Assembly (NCBI GenBank): GCA_900545925.1
Contig: URAZ01000021.1
Coordinates: 1 to 62,533 of the forward strand
DNA from: an uncultured Eubacteriales bacterium
GTDB lineage: Bacteria; Bacillota; Clostridia; Oscillospirales; Oscillospiraceae
Reading direction: 5' to 3'
DNA: 62,533 nt
Below, in pieces: positions 26,894-35,751 of this stretch (position 1 is its first letter; each line of letters starts with the position of its first letter). The position numbers and the translations under genes were made by a program. A model generated the notes under the pieces. The model ran no database searches, was not told where the DNA came from, and was given only the letters and a program-made list of their open reading frames with translations.

Positions 26894-28342
26894 ATGCGTC
26901 TGTCTTCTCTGATTGCCAATGCCAGTCCGGTCGCGGGCATCATTATCTCCGTCGCGCTGATGCTGTTTTCCGGATTTGCGATGACGCGGCTGACGAAGCT
27001 TGCACGGCTGCCGAACGTGACCGGTTATATTCTTGCCGGTATTCTCATCGGGCCGTATGTGCTGAATCTCGTGCCGCAGCGTATCATTGACGGCACAGAT
27101 TTTCTTTCCGATATTGCCCTCGCATTCATTGCGTTTTCAACGGGCGAGTTCTTTAAGCTTCCGGTCTTGAAGAAAAGCGGCATGAAGGTCGTCTGGATCA
27201 CGGTCTTCGAGGCGGTTCTGGCTTCGGTGTTCATTTTTATCCTGACATATTTCATTCTTCGGCTTGATCTTGCGTTTTCCATCGTGCTTGCAGCCCTCGC
27301 TTCGGCGACGGCACCGGCATCCACAATGATGACCATCCGGCAGACTGGCGCAAAGGGTGATTTCGTCGATACGCTTCTGCAGGTCGTGGCACTGGACGAC
27401 GTGGTGGGGCTGGTCCTTTATTCTATCGCAATTTCCATCGCGCTGGCTTCCTTAAGCGGCGTGAGCGGATTCTCGTTCGAGACGCTGGGAAATCCGGTGC
27501 TGCTGAATCTTCTGGTTCTGCTGCTTGGCAGCATATTCGGGCTTTTCATGAAGCTTCTCATGCCGCAGAAGCGCTCGAAGGATAATAAGTTGATCATCTC
27601 CGTCGCGCTGCTGTTCGCGTTCTGTGGTGTGTGCGCGCTGCTGGATCTTTCGCCGCTGCTCGGCTGCATGGTGATGGGCACGGTTTATACAAATATTGCG
27701 GACGATGATAAACTCTTCAAGCAGCTGAACTATTTCAGTCCGCCGCTTCTGCTGCTGTTCTTTGTCCGCTCCGGCATGTCGTTCCAGCTGGACGCGTTGA
27801 TCTCTCCGGCTGGAGCCTTAGACGGCGTACCGCTGCTGGTGATTGGTGCAAGTTATTTCCTTGTGCGCATTCTTGGCAAATACGCAGGCGCATGGCTCGG
27901 ATGCCGGCTTGTCAGAAAAGACAGGCTGGTGCGCAATTATCTGGGACTTGCGCTCATCCCGCAGGCAGGCGTAGCCATTGGCCTTGCGGCGCTTGGCGCC
28001 AGAACGCTTGGCGGCGCGATGGGCAGCGACCTGCAGACCGTTATCCTTGCTTCAAGCGTCCTATATGAACTCATCGGCCCCGGCTGCGCAAAGCTGGCGC
28101 TGTACTTATCCAAATCGTATTCGACAAAGCTGGAAGACGTCGTAGTCGTTGAGGAACTTACGGAAACAGGTGAGAAAAAGACCGACGTGCAGCTGCTCAT
28201 CGAACGCATCCAGAAAATTCAGAAGGAACTTCCGGCACTGGACAGCGACATGTCGGAGGAAGAGGCCGCTTTTACCGAGGCGGCAGAGGAGCAGCTGGCC
28301 CAGACACAGGCGCAGCGCAGATTTTTCTATCTCAGGAGGTAA
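26894..28342 (+). CDS. CPA2/Kef-type cation:proton antiporter
   Basis: 482 residues with 12-13 hydrophobic segments of the Na_H_Exchanger fold (PF00999): LPNVTGYILAGILIGPYVL early, ALDDVVGLVLY in the ion-binding helix, and a C-terminal soluble tail of about 70 acidic, coiled-coil-prone residues without a TrkA-N domain. It likely exchanges Na+ or K+ for H+. The ATG at 26894 is preferred over the GTG at 26885 because GGGGTG then has proper spacing. The MgtC-like gene follows after 6 bp. Confidence 0.88.
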   Translation: MRLSSLIANASPVAGIIISVALMLFSGFAMTRLTKLARLPNVTGYILAGILIGPYVLNLVPQRIIDGTDFLSDIALAFIAFSTGEFFKLPVLKKSGMKVVWITVFEAVLASVFIFILTYFILRLDLAFSIVLAALASATAPASTMMTIRQTGAKGDFVDTLLQVVALDDVVGLVLYSIAISIALASLSGVSGFSFETLGNPVLLNLLVLLLGSIFGLFMKLLMPQKRSKDNKLIISVALLFAFCGVCALLDLSPLLGCMVMGTVYTNIADDDKLFKQLNYFSPPLLLLFFVRSGMSFQLDALISPAGALDGVPLLVIGASYFLVRILGKYAGAWLGCRLVRKDRLVRNYLGLALIPQAGVAIGLAALGARTLGGAMGSDLQTVILASSVLYELIGPGCAKLALYLSKSYSTKLEDVVVVEELTETGEKKTDVQLLIERIQKIQKELPALDSDMSEEEAAFTEAAEEQLAQTQAQRRFFYLRR

Positions 28343-28348
28343 GAGCAT

Positions 28349-29068
28349 ATGAAAACAGATTGGATTGCGGGCTTTCTTGGCACATGGAGCACAGAACTGA
28401 CGCTCGGCGCAATTTTGCTGCGTCTGGCGCTCAGTATGGCGCTGGCCGCCATCATCGGCTGCGAACGCTCGAGCAAGCGGCACTCCGCCGGTCTACGCAC
28501 ATTCATCCTCGTGAGCCTCGCCGGTACGTCCACAATGCTCATCGATCAATATCTTATGGATGTTCTGCCAATCACAATTCCGGTCCTGTCGGCGGCAGCC
28601 GTCATCGGCATCACGACGATCAGCGGAAACTCCATCCTTTTCAGTTCCAAAAACCAGATCAAGGGCCTTACGACCTCGGTCGGCCTCTGGTGCTGCGGCA
28701 TCGTGGGGCTGGCGCTCGGCGCGGGGCTTTATACGCTGGCGCTGGTGCTGTTTGCAGCCCTGCTTTGCAGTATGTCAGGCCTGCCAGCGCTGGAGACGCA
28801 CCTAAAAGACCGCTCGAACCACTTCGAGGTGCACCTGGAACTAAAAAACAAGCTTGATCTGCCGGATTTCGTCTCGACTGTCCGCGCGCTCGGTATCCGC
28901 ATCGACGATATTGAGTCGAATCCAGCGTACTTGAACTCCGGTCTCAGCGTATTCACCGTCTCCTTTACCGTTGACAGTGCGGAACTTAAGCAATACAAAA
29001 AGCACGGCGAGATCATCGAGGCGCTCCGATCGCTGGATTATGTGTATTATATTGAGGAAATGAACTGA
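28349..29068 (+). CDS. MgtC/SapB family protein
   Basis: 239 residues. Four to five membrane segments form the MgtC domain (RLALSMALAAIIGCERSSKRHSAGLRTFILV), followed by a C-terminal ACT-like soluble domain of about 90 residues. In the known family the protein modulates membrane ATPase activity or Mg2+ adaptation. It is co-transcribed with the antiporter (6-bp gap and an AGGAGG within the antiporter's end), so the pair probably deals with ion homeostasis. Confidence 0.88.
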   Translation: MKTDWIAGFLGTWSTELTLGAILLRLALSMALAAIIGCERSSKRHSAGLRTFILVSLAGTSTMLIDQYLMDVLPITIPVLSAAAVIGITTISGNSILFSSKNQIKGLTTSVGLWCCGIVGLALGAGLYTLALVLFAALLCSMSGLPALETHLKDRSNHFEVHLELKNKLDLPDFVSTVRALGIRIDDIESNPAYLNSGLSVFTVSFTVDSAELKQYKKHGEIIEALRSLDYVYYIEEMN

Positions 29069-29215
29069 GCGCAAAGAGCTGCCAGCGGTCCTGCTTTTTC
29101 TCCCGAAAGAGAAAAAGATGGAGGTAAAACGTGCTTGGACGCGTTTTGTGCGCGCTGCGGATACAATTCTGGAAAGAACCGGTTTTTGTATTTTTTGAAA
29201 GACTTACAGATATAC
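29069..29215. other. intergenic, no supported gene
   Basis: A GGAGG followed by GTG at 29131, and an overlapping frame reading FCARCGYNSGKN, could start a small protein. Both run through the terminator stem behind them and look unlike any family, so I do not call a gene. Confidence 0.3.
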
Positions 29216-29257
29216 GAAAAGCCTCCCCTTGTCGCATGCTGTGCGGCAAGGGGAGGC
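29216..29257 (-). terminator. terminator of the succinate operon
   Basis: Stem GCCTCCCCTTG / CAAGGGGAGGC with a 15-nt loop; on the minus strand it is followed by TTTTCG. It lies 128 bp beyond the last gene of the mdh-frd operon. Confidence 0.75.
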
Positions 29258-29384
29258 GGCATTTTCGGAGCAAGGGCGGACGAGATAGTCAGCAGCGTGC
29301 GGAGCGGTTGGAAATATGCAGTGCAGATACCTTTCAGTCAGCCTCCTGCGATTTAAAGAAGAACCTTTGAAGTGAGAATATGCG

Positions 29385-30596
29385 TTAAAACAGCCGTACA
29401 AGAAGCTGGGAGACAAGGACGACTGCGATCAGGGCGATGGGGTAGGTTGCGGCATAGGCGGAGGCGACATTGCTCGTTCCGGCGACGTGGATGAGCGTGC
29501 CGAGGGCGGGCGTGGAGGTCATGCCGCCGGTGATGGAGCCGAGAATGTTCAGCAGGTTCATCTTCAATAGATGCTTTGCCACGACATAGCCCACGACCAT
29601 CGGCAGAAGCGTCATAAAAATGCCGTAGACGAAGTAGATGGGCTTGAAATACCGCACGAAACTCATGCCGCCGGAGACGCCTGCGCCAATGAGGAAGACC
29701 ATAAGGCCGAGTTCCCGGAACGTTTCCAAGACCTTCTGGCTCGGCATAAGATCGGCCCGGCCAATGTGGCCGAAGTGACCGAATACCAGCGAGACGAGCA
29801 GTGCGCCGCCTGTTGTGGTGAGCGAGAAGAAGTTGAAGAACTTTATCGAGCCCAGCAGAATGCCGAACACAGCCGCAACAGCAAAGGGCGTGAAGCCGAA
29901 ATCGTCAAACTCCAGCAGCTTTCCCTTGAACTTGGCAACGTCGCCTGTTTCCACATGCGTAATTTTTTTGCGTTCCTCATCCAGATCTGCATGAACGACG
30001 CGCGGCATCAGCTGCACAAACAGCACAACGCCAATGACGCCGAACAGATACGCGATGCCGTAGCCGACCGTGACTGCGTCCTGATACTGGGCTGCAACAG
30101 CCTCTTTGGTTGCCGAGAACGCCGGAGTCGAGGTCAGACTGCCCGCGAGCAGGCCGGAGATCATAGCCGTAAGCTGGTTCGGGTCGTAGCCCGGCTGCCC
30201 GGCTTCAATCGCACGGCCGACGAGCAGACACAAAACTGCCGTAATGCCGCCGGAAAGAATGATCACGACGCCGAGCAGCACATAGGACTTGAAGTTGTGC
30301 TTCATGTTCTTGAAGAAGTTCGGGCCCGCGATAAAGCCGACCGAGGTCACGAAGAACACAAGGCCCAGATTTTCGATGATCTTCAGCGCCTGCGAGGCGT
30401 AGTTGATCTCTTCAATGACAAATTTGGAATTGAAGTGCGTTCCGGAGAACGCGCCGTAAATCAGCGCGATCACGAAAACGCCTGCCGTGCCGAGGCTGAT
30501 GCCCTTGATGGTGATGCGCCCGAGCAGATACCCGACTGCCGCGATTCCGAATACGGAAAGCATCAGAAAATTCGCGGCATTGATGGTTGCACTCAT
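29385..30596 (-). CDS. aspartate:alanine exchanger (AAE) family transporter, probable succinate exporter
   Basis: 403 residues with ten or more hydrophobic segments and the two AAE/YidE-YbjL duplication domains (PF06826): GLVFFVTSVGFIAGPNFF in the first half and ELGLMVFLIGAGVSGG in the second, plus SGLLAGSLTSTPAFSA and GSITGGMTSTPALG, the repeated substrate-site motif. Family members exchange aspartate/alanine (AspT) or export succinate (SucE of Corynebacterium). Being last in a fumarate-reductase operon makes succinate export or C4-dicarboxylate exchange the likeliest role (inference). No TrkA-C domain lies between the halves. AGGAG precedes the ATG. Confidence 0.85.
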   Translation of the reverse strand: MSATINAANFLMLSVFGIAAVGYLLGRITIKGISLGTAGVFVIALIYGAFSGTHFNSKFVIEEINYASQALKIIENLGLVFFVTSVGFIAGPNFFKNMKHNFKSYVLLGVVIILSGGITAVLCLLVGRAIEAGQPGYDPNQLTAMISGLLAGSLTSTPAFSATKEAVAAQYQDAVTVGYGIAYLFGVIGVVLFVQLMPRVVHADLDEERKKITHVETGDVAKFKGKLLEFDDFGFTPFAVAAVFGILLGSIKFFNFFSLTTTGGALLVSLVFGHFGHIGRADLMPSQKVLETFRELGLMVFLIGAGVSGGMSFVRYFKPIYFVYGIFMTLLPMVVGYVVAKHLLKMNLLNILGSITGGMTSTPALGTLIHVAGTSNVASAYAATYPIALIAVVLVSQLLVRLF

Positions 30597-30618
30597 CTCT
30601 TTTCTCCTCTATTTCTCC

Positions 30619-32232
30619 TTATTTTTCTGCGGGATGGATCTTTCTGGCGTAGTCCGGCAGCAGCTGCGGGGAAAGGCGGTGATCCGTTACACCGGCCTGC
30701 TGCTTTTCGGCTTCAAACGCGGCGACGTGGTCAAGCGTCAGCGTACCGACGTTCACGGACTTTGCCTTTTCTGCGGCATGCTGGCCCGCGTTGCGGCCAA
30801 AGACGATGACGTCAAGCAGACTGTTGCCCATCAGACGGTTGCGCCCATGGATGCCGCCTACGACCTCGCCTGCGGCAAACAGGTTTTCTACGTCCGTCTG
30901 GCCATCTGCCGTAATGTGCAGACCGCCGTTTTGATAGTGCAGTGTCGGATAAACCAAAATCGGCTCTTTCCGGATATCAATGCCGTGCTTTGCGAACATG
31001 CGCATCATGGCCGGGATGCGCTTTTCAATCGTGCCTGCGCCGTTTTTCAGTTCGATCATCGGCGTGTCAAGCCAGACCGCCTGCCCAGCGGGAGTCTTGA
31101 CGCCCTTACCGCGCTCGGTGCATTCACGGATGATGGAGGCAGCGGCCACGTCGCGCGTTTCGAGCGGGTTCATGAACACCTCACCGTCCGCATTCACGAG
31201 CATTGCGCCGACAGAGCGCACCTTTTCCGTGACCAGCGCGCCGTAGATCTGCGCGGGATAGGCCGCGCCTGTGGGGTGGTACTGAAGTGTATCGGGATAA
31301 AGCAGCTTCGCGCCCGCGCGGTAGCCGAGCACAAGGCCGTCGGCTGTTGCACCGTAGTGGTTCGAGGTGGGGAAGCCCTGATAGTGGAGCCGTCCTGCGC
31401 CGCCGGTGGCAAGAATGACGGTTTTCGCCTTCGCAACCAGCAGTTCCTTCGTCTCCATGTTCAAAAGCACCGCGCCTGCGCAATGGCCGTTTTCATCCTT
31501 GATGAGTTCGACGGCGGAGGTAAAGTCAACGACGGGAATGCCTCGATTGAGAACCTCGTCGCGCAGCGTGCGCATGATCTCAGCACCGGAATAGTCCTTG
31601 GCTGCGTGCATGCGCTTGCGGGACGTGCCGCCGCCGTGGGTGGTGATCATGGTGCCGTCGGGCGCTTTGTCAAATTCCACACCGAGCCCGGACAGCCACT
31701 GAATAGCCTCCGGCGCGTCCATGACGAGTTTATACAGAAGATCCTTCTGCGCAGCAAAATGGCCGCCGCCGTAGGCGTCAAGGAAGTGCTGGGCAGGGGA
31801 GTCGTTCGGCTTGTCGGCCGCCTGAATGCCGCCCTCGGCCATCATGGTGTTCGCGTCGCCCATGCGAAGCTTCGTGACGACCATGACCTTTACACCAGCC
31901 TTGTCGGCTTCAATGGCTGCGGAGCAGCCTGCGCCGCCGCCGCCGATGATGAGAACATCCGTCTCATAATCGGGCTTCGTCAGATCAAACTGCTCGTGCA
32001 GGATGCGCGATTCACCCTCCAGCAGTTCCGCCAGTTCCAGCGGAACCTTTTGGCCCTTGTTGGGGCCGAAGCGCAGTTCGGTAAACTGTTCGGCGCGGTA
32101 GTCGGGATGGAATTTTTTCAGCAGCGTGTCCTTTTCCTCCGCCGTCATGCGGCGGGGGTCCAGCTTCGCGTTTTCTTCGCGGGCCGCTTCCACCTTGCGG
32201 ATGGAGGCCAGCATGTTAGAGTCCTGATACAT
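30619..32232 (-). CDS. frdA: soluble fumarate reductase flavoprotein subunit
   Basis: 537 residues. After an unusual N-terminal extension of about 90 residues comes the FAD Rossmann motif DVLIIGGGGAGCSAAIEA, the substrate region LQYHPTG, and HGRNRLMGNSLLD near the end. It reduces fumarate to succinate. The residue that binds FAD covalently in membrane Frd/Sdh (histidine before TxxAEGG) is asparagine here (GDANTMMAEGG, N128), so FAD should be bound non-covalently, as in NadB and soluble fumarate reductases. No cytochrome b or anchor subunit is encoded nearby. AAGGAGG lies nine bases before the ATG. It most resembles the Frd/Tfr type; an L-aspartate oxidase role is unlikely given frdB next door. 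Confidence 0.88.
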   Translation of the reverse strand: MYQDSNMLASIRKVEAAREENAKLDPRRMTAEEKDTLLKKFHPDYRAEQFTELRFGPNKGQKVPLELAELLEGESRILHEQFDLTKPDYETDVLIIGGGGAGCSAAIEADKAGVKVMVVTKLRMGDANTMMAEGGIQAADKPNDSPAQHFLDAYGGGHFAAQKDLLYKLVMDAPEAIQWLSGLGVEFDKAPDGTMITTHGGGTSRKRMHAAKDYSGAEIMRTLRDEVLNRGIPVVDFTSAVELIKDENGHCAGAVLLNMETKELLVAKAKTVILATGGAGRLHYQGFPTSNHYGATADGLVLGYRAGAKLLYPDTLQYHPTGAAYPAQIYGALVTEKVRSVGAMLVNADGEVFMNPLETRDVAAASIIRECTERGKGVKTPAGQAVWLDTPMIELKNGAGTIEKRIPAMMRMFAKHGIDIRKEPILVYPTLHYQNGGLHITADGQTDVENLFAAGEVVGGIHGRNRLMGNSLLDVIVFGRNAGQHAAEKAKSVNVGTLTLDHVAAFEAEKQQAGVTDHRLSPQLLPDYARKIHPAEK

Positions 32233-32246
32233 GATATGCGTCCTCC

Positions 32247-32921
32247 TTACTTTTCAATCTCGCGGTGGTTGTAGAGTTCCTTGATCTCATCCAGCGGCTT
32301 TTCCATGAGACTTTCGATGAGCGCCTCAAATTTGCCGTCCTTAACCTCCTGCACGCGCGCGTCCAGATGCTCACAGTGCGGGGCAATGTACTTGCCGTTC
32401 AGACGGCGGGCCAGCATGGCGACCTGCGGGTGGGAGATGCCGGCCGGACAGCGGGACGAACATACGCCGCACATGACGCAGTCGAAAGATTCCTCGGCGC
32501 ACTTGTCAAATTCGCCGCGCTGGGCATAGGCAATGTACTGCATGACGTTCAGACCCTGCGTGCACGCCTTTGTGCAGGCGTTGCAGCCGACGCAGGCATA
32601 GATTTCGGGGTACAGCTGCATCATGACCGTCTGCGTGGGCTTCAGCTTTTCCATGTCGTAGACTTCCTTCACCAGCGGGAAGAACGGAAGCGTTGCCACA
32701 TACATGTTGTTCTCCACGCGCGTCGAGCAGGCCAGACAGGCCTTCAGTTCGCGGTCGCCCGCGATGCGGTAGATCGTCGCACACGCGCCGCAGAAGCCGT
32801 TGCGGCAGCCGCAGCCGCGCACAAGCTGATAGCCGGAATATTCCATCGCTTCCATGATGGTCAGACTGTCCGGCACTTCATATTTCTTGCCGAACAGGAA
32901 AACCGTCACCATATTTTCCAT
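32247..32921 (-). CDS. frdB: fumarate reductase iron-sulfur subunit
   Basis: 224 residues. The N-terminal plant-type [2Fe-2S] domain has CGCRNGFCGAC and a fourth cysteine in LKACLACS; the C-terminal alpha-helical ferredoxin domain has CVGCNACTKAC and CVMCGVCSSRCP. This gives a chain of three clusters from the electron donor to FrdA flavin. Unlike thiol:fumarate reductase TfrB it has no CCG (non-cubane cluster) domain; that domain is supplied as separate HdrB in the same operon. The gene lies 14 bp upstream of frdA. Confidence 0.9.
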   Translation of the reverse strand: MENMVTVFLFGKKYEVPDSLTIMEAMEYSGYQLVRGCGCRNGFCGACATIYRIAGDRELKACLACSTRVENNMYVATLPFFPLVKEVYDMEKLKPTQTVMMQLYPEIYACVGCNACTKACTQGLNVMQYIAYAQRGEFDKCAEESFDCVMCGVCSSRCPAGISHPQVAMLARRLNGKYIAPHCEHLDARVQEVKDGKFEALIESLMEKPLDEIKELYNHREIEK

Positions 32922-32933
32922 ACCTGTTCTCCT

Positions 32934-33761
32934 TTAATACTCATTCGGCAGCTCATCGAGCTGGTCGAAGCGGAACACCGGGCCGTCCTTGCAGACGTAT
33001 TTGTCGCCGATGTTGCAGCGGCCGCATTTGCCGAGGCCGCATTTCATCTTGAGTTCCATCGTGGTATAGACCTGCTCACGGGCGAAGCCGAGTTCCATGA
33101 GGCCCGCAAGGGTAAACTTGATCATGATGGGGGGGCCGCACATCACGACGGTCTTGTCGGTCGTGAAGCCGAGTTCCTTGACGTAGTTCGGCACGAAGCC
33201 GACGTGGCCGTCCCAGTCCGGCTGCTCGCGGTCGATGGTCAGATGGACGTTGATGCCGTCCTCTTTGCACCAGACGTTCTCGATCTCAGGATAGTCTACC
33301 AGGTCGTCCTTTGAGCGGGAGCCGTAGACGATGTCGATTTTGCCATAGCGGTCGCGGTAGTGGCGGCAATAGTTGATGACCGAGTGCAGCGGGGCAAGAC
33401 CGATGCCGCCCGCGATGAACAGCAGATCCTTACCTGCAAACGCGGTGTCAACCGGGAAGCCGTTGCCGTAGGGGCCGCGGACAGTGATTTGCTGGCCGGG
33501 CTCCATGGCGTGGAGCCATTCGGTTACGCAGCCGCATTTTTTAATGGAAAACTCCACATATTCCTCCAGCGTGGGACTGGACGTGATGGAGAACAGCGCT
33601 TCGCCGACACCGGGAACAGAGAGCATGGCGCACTGGCCGGGGATATGGACGAAGGGCTTTTTGCCGTCAAGGCCGACAACACGGAACGTCTTGACGTCCG
33701 GCGTATCGACGCGGATATCCGTGACGACGGCGAGATTGGGGATCAGCGGATCGTTTCTCAT
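32934..33761 (-). CDS. flxA: FlxA-like NAD(P)H-flavin oxidoreductase subunit
   Basis: 275 residues of the ferredoxin-NADP reductase/hydrogenase-gamma fold. FAD domain with GQCAMLSVPGVGEALFSITS, NAD(P) domain with LLFIAGGIGLAPLHSVI and VVMCGPPIMIKF, and a C-terminal [2Fe-2S] motif CGLGKCGRCNIG...YVC. In the FlxABCD complex this subunit takes electrons from NADH and passes them to FlxB/C and HdrA. Its ATG overlaps the stop of the preceding gene (ATGA), so stoichiometric expression is likely. NADH rather than NADPH is assumed from homologues, not proven by sequence. Confidence 0.87.
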   Translation of the reverse strand: MRNDPLIPNLAVVTDIRVDTPDVKTFRVVGLDGKKPFVHIPGQCAMLSVPGVGEALFSITSSPTLEEYVEFSIKKCGCVTEWLHAMEPGQQITVRGPYGNGFPVDTAFAGKDLLFIAGGIGLAPLHSVINYCRHYRDRYGKIDIVYGSRSKDDLVDYPEIENVWCKEDGINVHLTIDREQPDWDGHVGFVPNYVKELGFTTDKTVVMCGPPIMIKFTLAGLMELGFAREQVYTTMELKMKCGLGKCGRCNIGDKYVCKDGPVFRFDQLDELPNEY

Positions 33762-34780
33762 GCGTGTTCCTCCCCAAGTGTTTTGATGACTTTAACGATG
33801 TTCATATGGATGGGACATTTGGCAAGACACCGGCCGCAGCCGACGCAGCCGAAGCATCCCTCGTTGTTATCCGGGAAATAGACCAGCTTGTGCATGAAGC
33901 GCTGCCGGAAGCGTTCAAGCTGCGTCGGACGCGGCTGACCGGCGGACATCTTCGTGAAATCCGAGTACATGCAGCTGTCCCAGCAGCGGAAGCGGCGGAC
34001 AAGCTTACCGGAGTCGAATTCCTTGATGTCATAGCACTGGCATGTTGGGCAGACAAAGGTGCAGGTGCCGCAGCCGAGGCAGCTTTCGGACAGCTGCTTC
34101 CATTCCGGGCGGTCAAAGAGCGCTTTCGTTTTGCCTGCGCCGACGGCGGACAGGTCGAGTCCGGCCAGCGGAAGCTTTTTGAGAATGCTGCGGGTCCGTT
34201 CCTGCTGGGCTGCGACTGCCGCACCGTCTGTATCTTCCAGCATGGGAAGCTTTGCGGTCAGCGCTTCGCCCTTTTCCGTGTTGGTCTGCCAGAAAAGCGT
34301 TTCGCCCTCGATCCAGCAGCTGATATCGCCCTGCGGAGTTGCGGGGTCAATGCCGAAGGACTGACAGAAGCACGTTTCCTCGGGGTGGGTGCAGGCCAGC
34401 GTTACAACGGTACCGCTGGCGCGGCGGGCGGCATAGAAGGTATCCTTCGGTTCAGCAAGGAAGACCCGGTCGAGAATTTCAAAGCTTCTCGCATCGCAGG
34501 CACGCACGCCGAACAGGACGAACGGCTCTGCCGGGTCACGCGTTTCCACAAGGTCAAGCTGTTTGCCCGTCACACGGAAGCCGACGAGGTTTTCCACCTG
34601 CGGGAAAAACAGATCCTTGGCCGAGCGGACGGTATTGAGCTTTTTCGTCAGCGTCATGCCCTCCTGCCAGACGGTAAAGCTGGCCTGACCGGCGGCATCG
34701 TCTGCCGGGATGTAGAGTGTCTGTGCTGCCGACACGGCGGCAAACAGGCTTTGAAGCTTAGAGAGGGGAAGCTGTTTCAT
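33758..34780 (-). CDS. 4Fe-4S dicluster subunit of Flx complex (sulfhydrogenase beta-like)
   Basis: 340 residues. The N-terminal half belongs to the 4Fe-4S dicluster/HydB family (GVRACDARSFEILDRVFL); two ferredoxin motifs lie in the C-terminal third: CLGCGTCTFVCPTCQC and CFGCVGCGRCLAKCP. This fits FlxB or FlxC, which relay electrons between FlxA and HdrA/FlxD. Both ends overlap neighbours by ATGA. It and the next gene upstream are distant relatives, likely an ancient duplication; which one is B and which is C cannot be settled here. Confidence 0.82.
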   Translation of the reverse strand: MKQLPLSKLQSLFAAVSAAQTLYIPADDAAGQASFTVWQEGMTLTKKLNTVRSAKDLFFPQVENLVGFRVTGKQLDLVETRDPAEPFVLFGVRACDARSFEILDRVFLAEPKDTFYAARRASGTVVTLACTHPEETCFCQSFGIDPATPQGDISCWIEGETLFWQTNTEKGEALTAKLPMLEDTDGAAVAAQQERTRSILKKLPLAGLDLSAVGAGKTKALFDRPEWKQLSESCLGCGTCTFVCPTCQCYDIKEFDSGKLVRRFRCWDSCMYSDFTKMSAGQPRPTQLERFRQRFMHKLVYFPDNNEGCFGCVGCGRCLAKCPIHMNIVKVIKTLGEEHA

Positions 34781-35751
34781 TGCGCACCTCCTCTTTCATA
34801 GACGACGGACGGCTCACAGTCGTCCTTGCGGAAATCCATGAGCGGCGGGCGGGAGTCGAAATCGGCACCGGCCTGATAGTCGCCGTAAAGCTCGTTGATA
34901 TCCTTGATGAACTTGCGGTTGAGCAGATGCAGCGGGATATGCTGCGGACAGACGCGGGAGCATTCACCGCAGTCGGTGCACCGGGAGACGACGTGGAAGG
35001 CACGGATGATATGGAACATGTTCTCCTCGAACGAATCGGCAATGGCCTTGTTTTCAAAGCCGGAATCGTGGTTGTCGAACACGCACTTTTCGCACGAGCA
35101 GGCGGGACAGACGTTGCGGCAGGCGTTGCAGCGGATGCAGCGCGACAGTTCGCTGCGCCAGAAGGTGTAGCGCTCCTCTGCCGTCATGGACTCGAGTTTT
35201 TCAACCTCGGCAAAACGGCCGCAGTCCGGATTTTCCTCGCCCTGCGCACCGAGCAACTCGTCGAAGCAGACGAGTTTTTTGCTCTTGCAGGTCTTGCACT
35301 TGAGCAGCAGCGCATCGGCCTTCTTGATCGTCCGCTCACCGTAGATCGTGGAAACGCGCAGGTCTTCGCCGTCTTCCGTGACTGCCGTGACACCGGCAAG
35401 TCCCAGTTCCTTGATGGCTTCCATGTCGCACATGCCGTCGCACTGTACGCCGACGGCGTAGACTGTCTCGCGCAGGATGCGGTGCTCCTTTAGAAGCTGG
35501 ACAAACGAATAGCTGTCGCAGGGCTTCAGGAACACGGCGGCCTTGCCGCCCTTGCGGGATTCCGCGATGAGATATTTGGACAGATTCGCGCCGGAGAAGA
35601 CGCTCCAGACGAAATTTTTCTCAATGTCTTCCACGCTCGTGAATACGGACGGTGTCAGGTCGTAGAAGAATTCGCCCGCGCGCCAGCCAATGACGCGGTC
35701 AACAATTTGATCATGCAGCAGCTGGATCGCTTTTTCCTTTACTCTTTGCAT
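34777..35751 (-). CDS. 4Fe-4S dicluster subunit of Flx complex, second copy
   Basis: 324 residues. Same overall plan as the gene downstream: KPCDSYSFVQLLKEH in the N-terminal domain, further cysteines in VGVQCDGMCDME and LLLKCKTCKSKK, then ferredoxin motifs CIRCNACRNVCPACSC and CTDCGECSRVCPQHIP. The extra cysteine-rich middle part suggests more clusters than in its partner. The ATG at 35751 has GGAGG seven bases upstream and overlaps the flxD stop by 13 bp. Assigned to the Flx module from order and architecture. Confidence 0.82.
   Translation of the reverse strand: MQRVKEKAIQLLHDQIVDRVIGWRAGEFFYDLTPSVFTSVEDIEKNFVWSVFSGANLSKYLIAESRKGGKAAVFLKPCDSYSFVQLLKEHRILRETVYAVGVQCDGMCDMEAIKELGLAGVTAVTEDGEDLRVSTIYGERTIKKADALLLKCKTCKSKKLVCFDELLGAQGEENPDCGRFAEVEKLESMTAEERYTFWRSELSRCIRCNACRNVCPACSCEKCVFDNHDSGFENKAIADSFEENMFHIIRAFHVVSRCTDCGECSRVCPQHIPLHLLNRKFIKDINELYGDYQAGADFDSRPPLMDFRKDDCEPSVVYERGGAQ

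Noticed and set aside
29131..29370. Small plus-strand gene with GGAGG and a CARC motif
   Set aside because: The frame crosses a terminator stem and has no family resemblance; the CxxC alone is weak evidence.
30487..32274. Long plus-strand open frame opposite frdA
   Set aside because: Shadow of frdA; skewed composition and no recognisable motif.
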